The position numbers were made by a program, and so were the translations under genes. From positions 32,330,869 through 32,394,868 of the forward strand of contig JAHLJT010009419.1 of the NCBI GenBank assembly GCA_031308135.1: a stretch of 64,000 nt of DNA, given 5' to 3'. Within the stretch, counting starts at the first letter, position 1. Each line of letters opens with the position of its first letter. Shown in pieces: positions 10,850 through 22,275 of the stretch. The stretch comes from Acheta domesticus (Eukaryota > Arthropoda > Insecta > Orthoptera > Gryllidae). The notes beneath the pieces are model-generated. The model did no database searches, was not told the origin of the DNA, and saw only the letters and a list, made by a program, of their open reading frames with translations.

Positions 10850-12431
10850 TTGCAGGAAAAAAACATTGAAGAGTGTAGATACTTTATTGGAAATCATTTG
10901 AAGTACTTCTACTCACGAATAGATTCAATATAGATAAATAGACAGGACTTGTCTGTGTTTTCCCTAACTGCGTTTTTTAAACAATTTTTCAACTCTGTTA
11001 TTCGATTTCTGAAGCGTATGACATGTCAAATGAACAGTTGTCTAGTATATATCTGTATGAACCAATTTAAGTAAAATTATGAGCATTTCGGTCGGTTCTA
11101 TTCTTTTATGGCTCTGTTCGACAGAGGTGGTGTTGGTGTTACGTAGTGATATAAGTGCCGGTTCGTTGAATTTGAGTTTCGTTTGTCGGGTCTCGGTACC
11201 GAAATGGTTTGCTGGTATAGTACACTTTTGCTGGTTTATGGAGTAGTGGAATAGCAATAAGGACCGTATAGAAGCAGAGCGAGAAAGTATGTGCGTTGGA
11301 AGCACCACTAGGTTTGTTTGTTTTTGTAAATAATTATTTTTATTACAAGTGGTGACTTCCAGATTACAGAATTTGGTTTTGAAAATAATAACGTAATGTT
11401 TCCATATGTCGTATTTTTTTGTAATATACTTATTTGTTTTGTATGTTGACGTCCTCACTAAGGTTCTGTAAGTAATTCAAATGTAGCAATAATGTTCGAA
11501 TATAACTGTTTAATGTAACGAGTCAGAAAATATTCGCGAGAAAGTACAAGTAAATATAATTTTATTAGAAGTCACGAGTCAACAAGAAATCATACAAGTA
11601 TGGGGTAAGTGTACAGAAAAATTACTTCAATGGAGGTGTTGGATGGATGGATGGATGGACGGACGATAATCGGCAAGTAGCGAGCGACAGTTCGACGAAT
11701 CCTCCAGAAGTATGGATGTGCTGCTTCCGAGCGACGAAAATGCTATGCTCGACCTACCCACCGGTGTCTTGCACGCATCAAAGAAAGCGAACACTCCCCG
11801 AGCACATCGGCAGCTCGACATTGGACCATCAGTAGCTCAGTACTCAGTGAATGCCGAACATGTGAAACCGCTTCAAAGCAAAAGGCAAAATCGACAACCA
11901 GAAATGTGTTCATATGACATCTGAACATAGAAGTCACAAAATATGAGACGTAAATTTACAAAAGAATTAAATGAATTATATTATAGCTTATTGGATAAAA
12001 AATATTTAACGGATTTATATCATGGTGACTTAATATAGAATGAGAGTGTATGCAGACATCGTTTGTGAAATCGTAAAATGGACAAACATTTTTAACTTTA
12101 TCGTTAGAGTTGTTTAAGAAGAATAATTGTTTGTTTTATTTAGTTTTATTTATATTGTCTGGAGAGTATGAGAATTTCATTTAGTAGTTCGTTTAGTTTA
12201 TTATTTTCTTTTAAAATTTAATCAGTTAAATGTCTTTTATTTATTTGAAGTTACACACCTTTTCATTTTTACATTTTTCATTAAGTTATCATTTCAACCT
12301 ATCAATGAATGCACATTACAGGGATCATCGAAAGTAATAATTTCTAATATCTTTCCATCCCCATATCCTTCTTTAAAATAATAATTTTTTGAAAAGGGAA
12401 AAATAGTATAGTAAAATCAGTTTTGTGTGAC
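10850..12431. other. Unassigned AT-rich DNA with an (ATGG)n tract
   Basis: A short (GGAT)n run occurs at 11641-11662. A 138-residue minus-strand frame at 11042-11458 shows no recognisable domain and is treated as chance. Confidence 0.45.
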
Positions 12432-12435
12432 ATTA

Positions 12436-15400
12436 CGCGACCTTAAAGTAAAAAGGTTCTATCTAACATTTTTTCCAAAAATGACTTTATGTTATATTTG
12501 TAATGGTAGCGATGAGATTTACATAATCTCTAAGTTATATTGATCTACGAAGCTTAGTTTCTGAGATACAGATAAGGTAAAATGGTTCTATCTGCAAAAC
12601 GTATGTTCAAGTTCGGGAAAAAAGGTTCTATCTGCTTCACCGGGCAATCCAATCTGTTACATGTATGTGGACATTATCTTGTTGGCTGGGCAAAGTGTCC
12701 AAGAATTGTAAGATCTTTTGAGAAGCAGATTTAATTGCAATGTTGTGTGAAAGTGAAATTTAAGATGCTGTTTTTGAGCATTCTTGTTCTGAATACGATC
12801 CTAATGCGGCAAGCAGTACTGAAGAAGACGAGACACCGAGGCAAAACAGTGCTATAAGCACTGTTTGTGTTAAAGCAAAACAGTTCTGCAAGAAGATAAA
12901 CATATTTTTATAAATATCGAACTATTTATTCTTTATCGGGTTTAATTGGTAACCATCCAGAATTTATAATAGTTCGGTAAAATTGGGCATTTGGATATTC
13001 CTTACCACGCCTGAGTGAATGTCTTGCTAAATCAACGAATTTATAGGTTATGCGACACGAACTATTTGTACTCCACTTCACATGTTGATATAATATTATA
13101 AAATTGGTAACCTGTAAATCCTTATTATCCGGATTATTACGATTTTACTTCTTTTCGGTTAATACGTAAATGTTTTGTTAACCCTTCGTTAGGAGCACAT
13201 GTATCTAGTAGACTCAATCCGTTTTAAGAACTCAATATCTCGCTGTGTTGTGGCTGTAAGTTTTCGCAATCTGGTGGCATCGTGTAATAAGAAGGATTGG
13301 AAAAAAGTGCAAGGGTCGAAGAAACATCAAGCTGGCTTAGAACATTTAAATTACAGAGGCAAGGTCATCAAGCTTAACAATTTAACAAAACTACAAATTG
13401 TGGAAATTTTTGTCGTCACAACTGCACTCTAATGTCACTCCAGAAGAGCAATAGAGATTATTTATTTCGTTTTACAAATTGGAAACTCATTCTGAAAAGG
13501 TCAGCTACATATTGAGGACATTAGATCCTTTCCAGAAAAAAAAGAAATCCGACATAAAATATTCTAAACCTTCGAAAAAATTCTAAACCTTCGTTTACAA
13601 GTTTTATGTTTCAAATAAATAAATTATTGTGTAGAAGAAGTTCTACCTCAACACACTTTCTATAAGCCAGACGATGATAAATAATGCACATTTACACAAA
13701 GATAAAATAACAGGAACACCAAAATTGGACGATTGAGGTAGCAAAACTAAGAATAAAAAACCAAAAGACGTGAAAGACAGAGTGAGGGCATACATTTAAT
13801 CTTTCCCTAAAACAGTCACTATTGTAGACCTAGTACTACTAAGGAGTGCCTCGCCTCCAACTTATGTATCACGAAAACGTACGTCCTCTACAAGGAATGT
13901 TGTGTACACGAAAGATGTCAATTTGTAAAATTATCTACATATCGGAATATTTTAATGAAGAATTTAATTTGGATTTCCTTCAGCCAAAAGCGGACAGATG
14001 CGAATACAGAATTAATGAGTAGGAAAATAATATTTCTAATGATTTAAAATTAAAATACACTGAAAACCTAGATAACTCGGAAAACAGGAGAAAGGAAAGA
14101 GAGAAAGATCATAAGATCAAAGATGAACACACAATTGTAGTGCCCTTTCATTTAAAAAATGTAATAGGAATTCCGAGAGCAAACAAGTATTTTCTTCTAT
14201 ATGAGAAAATTAAATTTATTTAACATGACAGTTCATGTTTTCCCAACCAAAGATGTATATTGCGCAATTTGAACAGAAATTGACACAGGCCATTCTGGAA
14301 ATGACATTGCAAATGCCGTTTCCCAAATTTTGGAAAAAATAATTCAAAACTCACCGAAGGTAAAACATATTATAATGTGGAGCGACAGCAGTGTACCCCA
14401 AAACAATAATCAGATGATGTCTTTGGCAATAAGGACTTTCTAAAAAAAACACCCACAAATCGATGACATAGTTTTGAAATACTCTGCTGCTGGTCACTTG
14501 TGTATTCAGGAAGTACACAATGTTCATTACCAGATAGAGAAAGCTCTAAGAGTTAGTGAATTCTGGTCACCGATGTCTTTCATGCGGATACATTTGGCAG
14601 TAATAGAAAAAAGCCACTTAATATTATTCAGATGAAAACAATGCATTTTAAGGATTTCCATAAAAGCAGCAAACACCTTCATTTTAATAAATACTTTTCT
14701 TCCAAGTTTCGCAATTAAAATTCACTTAAAGACTAGCTGAAGTAGACTATAAAATTAAACATTCTGATTCACCATTTTCCACAGTAAATGTGCGACCATA
14801 TATTTCTACAAGATGGGTGGCAAAAAGTCCTTCTTCCATCTATCCGCCTGTGCAAACGTACGTGGAGAAAGAGAAGTTTTTAAATAAGGAAAAGGTAGCC
14901 GATTTAGCATACATGTTGAAATGGATGCCAACTCTGGATCAAACCTACTTCACAGAATTGCTTAAAAACAAAAATAATATGATGGCTACGCGACATTTTA
15001 CTTTAATATGTTTGTAATATATCATTTCAAATATAAGTGTTTTTCAGTAATGTACAATAGGTTACTTTTTCCACTTCTAGTTGGCTAAGTCTAAGTAATG
15101 ACATGAAATTAAAATTGAGTACTCTAAATAAGATTTTTACTAAAATGTAAGCACATTTCTTTGAATTCCTTAAAATTTAATAAATGATACAGTTACATGT
15201 ATATTTGCAATTATTTAAGTAATGTACCAGTCAAATTTCCTACCAACAAAGATAGAACCTTTTTGCTCGAACTTGAAAATGCATATTGAGAGTAAAAAGG
15301 TTCTATCTGTAAAAATAGGGTCTTGGTTTCTACCAAAGTTACAATGCTTTTAGAATAATTATCAGTCTACAGTTTTGTACTTGGATGTCAAGTACACTGA

Positions 15401-15517
15401 CAAAGTTTCAATACATTTAATAAAATAGTTTTTGTTTTACAGAGGGACAAAACTTTGAAATGCTCTCCTGTAAAATTTACTGCGGTGCAGATAGAACCTT
15501 TTTACTTTAAGGTCGCG
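12436..15517 (+). mobile_element. Sola-like DNA transposon, complete ends, 3082 bp
   Basis: Perfect 29-bp terminal inverted repeats lie at 12436-12464 and 15489-15517 (outer bases CGCGACCTTAAAGTAAAAAG). Each is flanked by ATTA (12432-12435 and 15518-15521), a 4-bp target duplication as reported for Sola elements. The motif AAAGGTTCTATCT occurs in the TIRs and again at about 12583 (one mismatch), 12620, 15251 (inverted) and 15295. In addition, 12606-12632 and 15251-15277 form a 27-bp inverted pair with two mismatches. The interior carries a decayed transposase, so this copy is defective but could be moved in trans. Confidence 0.85.
12780..15017 (+). pseudogene. Decayed DDE-type transposase of the Sola-like element
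   Basis: Pieces lie in order in different frames. An acidic N-terminal segment EYDPNAASSTEEDETP is at about 12790-12840, and a basic KVQGSKKHQAG..HLNYRGKVIK-type segment at about 13305-13370. KKPKDVKDRVRAYI follows at about 13760, then FNEEFNLDFLQPKADRCEY at about 13955. A core block reads EIDTGHSGNDI...IIMWSDSSVPQNNN (about 14275-14410), and KYSAAGHLCIQEVHNVHYQI follows at about 14475-14540. The C-terminal end is at 14790-15017. The order FN..FNL.F..P..D.C, then WSD....QN.N, then GH..QEV..VH matches an arthropod transposase family I know by pattern. Stops and frameshifts separate the blocks. The Sola label is inferred from the 4-bp duplication. Confidence 0.7.
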
Positions 15518-15521
15518 ATTA

Positions 15522-16080
15522 GTGGAGAAGTACATAACGTTCGTGTACTGCAATAGTAGCACAACTCAAAAAATCAGATAAATAATTTTGAAGTTTCACC
15601 CGGTACTGAAATGCATTATTCATGTATTCACACTTCTACCATTTGTTGGTGGAATACTGTATGGTACGATATGCTGATATTGCTTCTGGAAAGTAGAGCT
15701 ATCTGCAATTCTGGAGAGTTTTCCAAATTCGTATTTTATGGGTTGTGGTACTATTGCAGCCCACGAGCAATATAGTACATGCAAGAATGGTATACATTTC
15801 GCTTTCCGCGAGTTGTTAAGAAATTTAACAATAGTCGAGAGGTGAAAATATAATTAGTATTTTTTCTGTTTAATTCATAATTTGAGTTATATTTTAAAGC
15901 ATTCTCACGGAACATAAAAGTTTTACGTGGGTAGAAGACACGAACGAACCAACATCAAAATAATCGGTTGCAGGAAGTTGTCGCTAAGGACGGGCTTAAT
16001 GAAGAGTCTTAGATGAGCTCCACAGGGAGCTGTTTGACAGTTGCATCGCTTAGTATTGTCCCAAATATCTAAAGTAAAAG
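15522..16080. other. Unassigned AT-rich DNA
   Basis: Nothing recognisable between the transposon and the GC-rich minisatellite domain. Confidence 0.45.
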
Positions 16081-16439
16081 TTTTTCGAAGTGTTTTATCG
16101 TATCGTTCCAGGGGACCGTCACCCAACACCCCGACGCATAAGACCGTCTCACACGGCAATCGCACAGGTTAGTTGCAGAATAATGTAGAAAAGTATTTTC
16201 ACATAGTCCTATCACAAAGTGCCGTTGTAAGAGGTTTGTTAGGGGACGTCGCGTTGTAAGAGGTTTGACCTGAAGCGTCGACACACGTCGGCTCAGCACA
16301 GGTCCACACACAAGGCAAGGCCGTCTCTGAAGATCACCGCGCAGGGCTATTGACAGGGTCCGACGCACATAGTCCGATTTTCTAGGTCCCTTGCACAAGA
16401 ATGTCCGGCGTACAGGACCTGTCTCTCTTGGTTCGTCAC

Positions 16440-17500
16440 AGACAGTCGTCTCACAGGGCTCATCATACGTGAATTGTCGCATAGGATCCGTCGCACAGGG
16501 TCCGTCGCGCAGGATACGTCGCGCAGTGTCCGTTACACAGGGTCCGTCGCACAGGGTCCTTCGCACAGGGTCCTTCGCACAGGGTCCGTCGCACAAGGTT
16601 CGTCGCACAGGGTCCTTCGCACAGGGTCCGTCGCACAAGGTCCGTCGCACAGGGTCCTTCGAACAGGGTCCGTCGCACAAGGTCCGTCGCACAGGGTCCT
16701 TCGAACAGGGTCCGTCGCACAAGGTCCGTCGCACAAGGTCCGTCGCACAGGGTCCGTCGCACAGGGTCCTTCGCACAGGGTCCTTCGCACAGGGTCCGTC
16801 GCACAAGGTCCGTCGCACAGGGTCCTTCGAACAGGGTCCGTCGCACAAGGTCCGTCGCACAGGGTCCTTCGAACAGGGTCCGTCGCACAAGGTCCGTCGC
16901 ACAGGGTCCTTCGCACAGGGTCCGTCGCACAAGGTCCGTCGCACAGGGTCCTTCGAACAGGGTCCGTCGCACAAGGTCGGTCGCACAAAGTCCGTCGCAC
17001 AGGGTCCTTCGCACAGGGTCCGTCGCACAAGGTCCGTCGCACAGGGTCTTTTGCACAGGGTCCGTCGCACAAGGTCCGTCGCACAGGGTCCGTCGCACAG
17101 GGTCCTTCGAACAGGGTCCGTCGCACAGGGTCCTTCGAACAGGGTCCGTCGCACAAGGTCCGTCGCACAAGGTCCGTCGCACAGGGTCCGTCGCACAGGG
17201 TCCTTCGAACAGGGTCCTTCGCACAGGGTCCGTCGCACAAGGTCCGTCGCACAGGGTCCGTCGCACAGGGTCCGTCGCACAGGGTCCGTCGCACAGGGTC
17301 CGTCGCACAGGGTCCGTCGCACAGGGTCCGTCGCACAGGGTCCTTCGAACAGGGTCCGTCGCACAAGGTCCGTCGCACAGGGTCCGTCGCACAGGGTCCG
17401 TCGCACAGGGTCCGTCGCACAGGGTCCGTCGCACAGGGTCCGTCGCACAGGGTCCGTCGCACAGGGTCCGTCGCACAGGGTCCGTCGCGTAATTTCTGTC
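16440..17500. repeat. 14-bp GC-rich minisatellite with 42-bp higher-order units
   Basis: Roughly 70 tandem copies of TCCGTCGCACAGGG with three main variants (TCCTTCGCACAGGG, TCCTTCGAACAGGG, TCCGTCGCACAAGG). Variants are often arranged as ordered triplets, giving a 42-bp higher-order unit. Degenerate units extend outward to about 16200 and 17660. Because 14 is not a multiple of 3, all frames of one strand carry the same peptide cycle, and both strands lack stops. This produces apparent frames up to 584 residues (16069-17823, minus) that should not be called genes. Confidence 0.95.
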
Positions 17501-17659
17501 GAAAGAGGTCCTTTGAAATGGGTCCGTCGAACAGAGTCCGTCTTACAGGACTTTTGCACCGGATCGTTGGACAAGAAGAGCCGACCCAGAGGTTCGTCAC
17601 GCAGGGCCGTCGCAGAGGTCTGTCGCGCCGGGCCGCCGCAGAGAGCGAGCAGGTCGCGT

Positions 17660-17960
17660 GAACAGTCGCCTCCACCGTTGCGTAACGCCGTCATCTTCCC
17701 CGCGCCGATCTCCCGCCGCCGCCCGACACTCGCCGCTCTGACATAAGAACTTAATGGGCTTGCTGGATGGAAGCGACTGTCTCGGCGAGGTCGCGGAAAC
17801 CCGTTATGGGAAAATAAGGACACGTCAGCCCCTTAATGACGCGGTCGCCGCGCAGGCCCCGCAGCCCGTGCCGCCTGTCCGCCACCGCCGCCCGAGGCAT
17901 GCGACGTGGGCGGAAGACGGCGGAGGCAGCATCCCGGGATCCTCCTTGAACGTGGAAAGA
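17660..17960. other. CpG-rich island flanking the minisatellite
   Basis: GC-rich single-copy-looking sequence contains embedded homeodomain-core-like words (ACTTAATGGG at about 17750, CCTTAATGACGCGG at about 17831). Short frames here resemble no known protein. It may be regulatory, but that is inference. Confidence 0.4.
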
Positions 17961-18109
17961 TTTGGAACGTTTCCCAACACGCTAGCTTTTATCTTCGTGT
18001 TTTTTTTCTTTGCAAGTAGAAATTGTTTAAAAATCATGTGATTATTTATATACAGTTGGTGCAAAAATTAATGACACTTCTAAAGAAGTATCATTTTGAA
18101 GCAGAATGG

Positions 18110-18830
18110 TAATAATCTGAGTTGAGACGTTTTCTTTGTTGCTCAAAAAAGTGTTTTACTCATATCTCGCTGATCATTTAAAATACCTTGATGAATATTT
18201 TATTAGTAAAATATACTACTTTCCTAAGATATTTCTACATGTAACCCCAAAGTATCTGTTTTTCAAATGTGTATCTTTCAAATGTTTCAAAAACATCGGC
18301 ACACACTTTTTCGCATTATTTATAACTTTTTTTTATTTTTCGAAATCTCGGAGAGTTTATCGAAAATCGTTCCTGCTATTTTAATGCTATTCCTGCGTGC
18401 TTGGTTCTCTCTATTCCATAAAAAAAGAATAATTTTGTAGTCGGTTTTGAAAAACTTTCACTTCACTAAAGTCTCTTTCCTCAAATTTCCTGAAAAATTA
18501 TTTGTATTTTCGAACTATTGTACCTAATCACGTTCAAAATTATTTTTGGACAATATTTTATTAAGGAAAACATTTCTATTTCCAATATTGCAGTTTTACG
18601 TTTTCAATTTTTTGTAATTTTAAAAAATACGTAGAGTTTATAGAAATTGAAATCTACGCTAATTTTATGAGCACACTTTTCTCTCTGAGAAAAAAATTGA
18701 GAAAAAATGGAGCCGTTTTTTGAGATGTTTAATTGCTTATACTTCAAGCAAATATATCGTGAAAATGTTTTTTTCAAAACATTGGTCACTACTATATTTA
18801 AAGATTTATGTTTTAACTAATTATATCCGT
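18110..18830 (-). repeat. AT-rich dispersed family, headless copy on minus strand
   Basis: On the minus strand this carries family phrases such as CGGCTCCATTTTTTCTC, AAAATTACAAAAAATTG and CTCCGAGATTTCGAAAA, as in the body of the 9764 and 40376 copies. The 5' hairpin and the CCGTCTGT stretch are absent. Diverged, moderate certainty. Confidence 0.45.
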
Positions 18831-20386
18831 AACGTCATTTTTTAGAGCCTTGAGCCTTACAGATTAATTTAAAAATAGAATTGAAGTGTGAAAATAATTA
18901 TTTAACAATTATTTTAATATTACAATCAATATTACAATAAATCTTTTTATAGCTATGTTTTTTGGGAGGTATTTCAGTAACAAGGACCAATACTTTTAGA
19001 AATCACTAGAGAGCATACTACGCATGCTTATTACTAAAATTATATACTTATTACAACATAAATAAATATATTAAAATTACTGAACATATACCTCTTATAT
19101 TAAAAGCAGTACGATATCCCTAGGGCAAAGTTTAATGAGACAACATGATATTTAAACAACTACTGTAAGCCCTAAACATTATTTCAATCAGACATTAGAC
19201 TAGGATAGCCTAAATCCTCATTTTTATGAATCACTAGTGGACCTGGCAATGCCTCTCGTTTGTAGTATATTACACTACATCACACGCTACTGATCTCATG
19301 ACTTTTAATCACGTTTTATGCTACGCTGTTCAAAAATATCAATAGATGAAAGACTTTCTCACGAATATGGGTTTGCTTTATGTCCTGGTTTGGACATGAT
19401 TGTCAAGTATCCTATTATTAAAACGTTCTCACTGAAGTTTGGGCAAGCATTCGCTCTGACACTGTCTTGGAGAAATTTGATTTGATTGTCCGAGATAACG
19501 TTCAAGTAATTATTTCGGACAATATTTCACTATCGCTGGGGCAAAATATGCAACGAAGACGCGCATAATACTTATGGGTGCAGTGGGTTGCGTAGTGCTT
19601 CTGCGCTTGAGTCAGCATAAACGCATAAAACCATCATTAACGCGCGTCTCTGTGTGACAGACATACGTATATTCCCGTTATACTATGCCCATATTCTTTG
19701 TGCAAATGCAATCAATAAGTTGACAAAGTTTCACCGCAATCGGCTGAACGGCACGGCAGCCCATAAAATACGAGCAAACATACAATGATTTTAAAATACT
19801 AGATGTTATGCTTTCCTACAAAATACATTCTCAAATACATAATAAATTCATCTAAATGTCAGAATGCAGCGAAGAGCGCCACAATAGCAACATGTTTTAA
19901 ACAATTCTCAAATGGCCTAAAGTGGAAGCACTACGATTGACAATAAAAAAACAACATGCAGCGATGTCCTGTCATGTAAAACTTGTAATTCAACCATTGA
20001 ATAATTTTAGTAACTGTTGTAATCATCCTATTTTCGGCAAGAGTTCCCAAGAATATGATCACTTTTACTGCGTAGGGTTGTTAGAAGAAAATGTTAACCC
20101 CAATGAACAGACAATTCCTTGAAGTTCGAGTCGATTCTCCTGAAGAATCAAATCACTGAGTCAGTGTTTCAACTTGCACCAAAATAATGTACTTTATATC
20201 CCATTCAACATGGAATTCATCGGAACTAAAGCGTAATAGCGCAAAAGCACAAAAGCATATTACAGACTGACTTTCAAAAATTGGCAAGAAGTGGCCGTGT
20301 TCATTCAGTTGGCGCTAAAGATCTCTAAAACTTTCAGTTACTAAATTGGTAAACATTAAAATGTCTTCAGCTATTCCTTGAGTATG
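18831..20386. other. Unassigned AT-rich DNA, possible repeat tail near 19720
   Basis: The phrase AAGTTTCACCGCAATCGGCT followed by GAACGG and a run ending AAACATACA (about 19725-19785) resembles a tail seen in many insect repeats. No element ends were resolved. No gene was recognised. Confidence 0.35.
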
Positions 20387-20389
20387 TAA

Positions 20390-20627
20390 AGGTGGCTCCA
20401 CGCATTCATTTCCCGAGCAGCGAGCTCCTGCTCGCCCGATCCCGACCAGCTGATGTATTCGGCGAATTTTCGCTCCCTTTGATGTGTCCAAAAGACCGAC
20501 ACGATATTGTTAGGGCGAGCGCCGAATGTTCGTCATTAGGCAAATAGCAAGCGGCCCATCCACACTACTCGGGATTCGGCGAGCGGTTGCTCGCTGTTCG
20601 CCGAATAGCGAATGTGTGGAGCCGCCT
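20390..20627. mobile_element. PIF/Harbinger-type MITE with TAA TSD
   Basis: The left end is AGGTGGCTCCACGCATTC and the right end, reverse-complemented, is AGGCGGCTCCACACATTC (16 of 18 identical). TAA lies directly outside at 20387-20389 and 20628-20630, the 3-bp TWA duplication typical of PIF/Harbinger. The 238-bp interior is GC-rich, with GCTCGC/GGCGAGC inverted words and no frame of note. Confidence 0.8.
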
Positions 20628-20868
20628 TAATATTCTTTGCTTAACGGGTTATGCAATATGTACACAAGTCTTTTATGTTAAATAAATAAAGTAAATAAAG
20701 AACCATGATTTTTTTGAAAATTCCACTACATTTCAGATCCAGAGGTGACCCGATTTTGAATGGTATCCTGCATTACCACTACTATAGAAAGACTGGCCCG
20801 CCAAATGTGATTTTCATACAACAGAACATTTTTAAAGCTCAAGTCGATTTACGTGGATCGCGGTCGAC

Positions 20869-21431
20869 AAACCGGGAGAGATGACTCAGTGCATCAACCT
20901 GATGTCACTGCAGTCCCTCTGACCGGGAGGTCCTAGGGTCGAGTCCCGACGGCGGCAGGATTTTCGACACTAGCTTGTCAGCTAGGTCGAGTTCAGTCGC
21001 TGTCTGGAGGAGAATTCTAGCGGCCGGCTGCTCTTATCAGTAGTTTTCCGTGGTTTCTCCGATCAACACCAGGCGAATGCCGGAGCAGTACCCTAACAAA
21101 CGGGCCACGGACCGCGCGTGATCTTTCCTTCCTCTTCCTTGTCCTATCCTCTCCTCTTACACACACACACACACTAACATGCACTACACTACCACACATG
21201 AGAGACCGGTCGGGAGCTTAGAGCTTGTCCCGGCTGGGGCGTTGCCCCGCTGGTGGGAGATAACTGGTTGAGGGGAAAGCCCACTAGTCGACGGTAGGTC
21301 GACGCCAGATCTCGCCATCCAGCGGGGAAAAGATCATCGCCACCTCCCGAGAAAAAAAACACGCACTACACTTACGGGACTAATGACCAAAGTAGTTGAC
21401 GCGCCCGGAAACATCAATCAATCAATCAAAA
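20869..21431 (+). mobile_element. SINE family 1, full-length reference copy
   Basis: It has a tRNA-like head with B-box GGTCGAGTCCC (about 20936), a body with CTGTCTGGAGGAGAATTCTA, a hairpin-like GATC..AC pair, a pyrimidine tract with a short (AC)n at about 21160, and a GC-rich 3' module. The tail is (ATCA)n at 21413-21428. It is flanked by GCGGTCGAC at 20860-20868 and 21432-21440, a 9-bp target duplication. Pol III transcription and LINE-dependent retroposition are inferred from the class. Eight copies or fragments of this family occur in the window. Confidence 0.9.
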
Positions 21432-21440
21432 GCGGTCGAC

Positions 21441-21800
21441 CACATCGCCTCGAGCGAAGTGACGGAGAGGCGCCGGGTCGGAATGATTTGAGGGCACAAT
21501 GAGAGTGAGTGGAGCGACCCGTTGCCCGCCCGCCACCAAGCGGAGCGCGGCAACCACCGACTGCCACGAAAGTGGGAATGACGCAGTGGCGGAACGCGCG
21601 CCGCACAGGACACGCCGCCCCCGCCCCCCGCCCCCGCCGTGGGACGGGACAACAACCGCGCTCGTGCATGCCGAGGAAGTGGGGTTGTGAAATGCTAGGG
21701 CCCCGGCCTTTCTTTGCTAGGCAGTTCCTCGGTGGAGAAATAAGTAGACGAAGCGAATTAGCCCAGACGACGGGAGAGCTAGCATCGACGGGATAGCTAG
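21441..21800. other. CpG-rich island next to the SINE
   Basis: GC-rich block with several frames on both strands (up to 95 residues) and no recognisable protein. The SINE at 20869-21431 inserted at its edge. Possible CpG-island promoter or exon, not proven. Confidence 0.45.
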
Positions 21801-21918
21801 TTCATAGCATTGTCTTGTGTGTATCAAGTTCCGATTGCAGTAAATGCTCATGCGCCTGCTGATATCGCCGCTGAACAAGAAAAGTAACATCTCAAAAGTT
21901 CTCGTTTTGCAACAGATT

Positions 21919-22275
21919 GTTAAGTTAAGTTAAGTTAATGCCTTTTTTTTACGTGGCCAGACTCGGCCATCAGGCCCGCTCTTCCGTTTGAACACGCAAA
22001 TTTCGCTACGCTCCTTTCCCCTAGCGGAGAAAGAAGGTATTATCTCGGGCGACGAAACACGCGATTTGAATTTAGCTCAGAGGCTTCTTTTAGGCTTGAG
22101 GATCTTTTACATGCAGTAAATCCACTACATGGGACAGCTGGCTTTACTTTCCATCCTAAGGAAGGCGTACGAAAAAAATTGTTTGCCCTTAAAAATCCAC
22201 GGCTTCGATCGGGTTTGAACGCGCAATCTTGGGTACTACCCGATACGCCGACCATTATACCATCGAATTCAATTG
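21919..22275 (-). mobile_element. SINE family 2 with (GTTAA)n/(TTAAC)n tail
   Basis: On the minus strand the head has ATGGTATAATGGTCGGCGTA (A-box region) and GCGTTCAAACCC (B-box), about 22205-22262. A body follows with CCAGCTGTCCCATGTAGTGG, TTTACTGCATGTAAAAGATC and GGCCTGATGGCCGAGTCTGG, ending in four TTAAC repeats at 21919-21938. This is the layout of a tRNA-derived SINE. It is unrelated in body sequence to family 1. One copy was seen; no clear target duplication. Confidence 0.75.

Noticed and set aside
16069..17823. Open frames of 337-584 residues on both strands with a Cys/Asp/Pro repeat
   Set aside because: They follow from the 14-bp tandem repeat lacking stop codons in any frame; all frames give the same cyclic peptide, which is not coding evidence.
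22200..22270. Possible functional tRNA on the minus strand
   Set aside because: Stems do not pair as in a true tRNA, and the sequence continues into a SINE body with a TTAAC tail.
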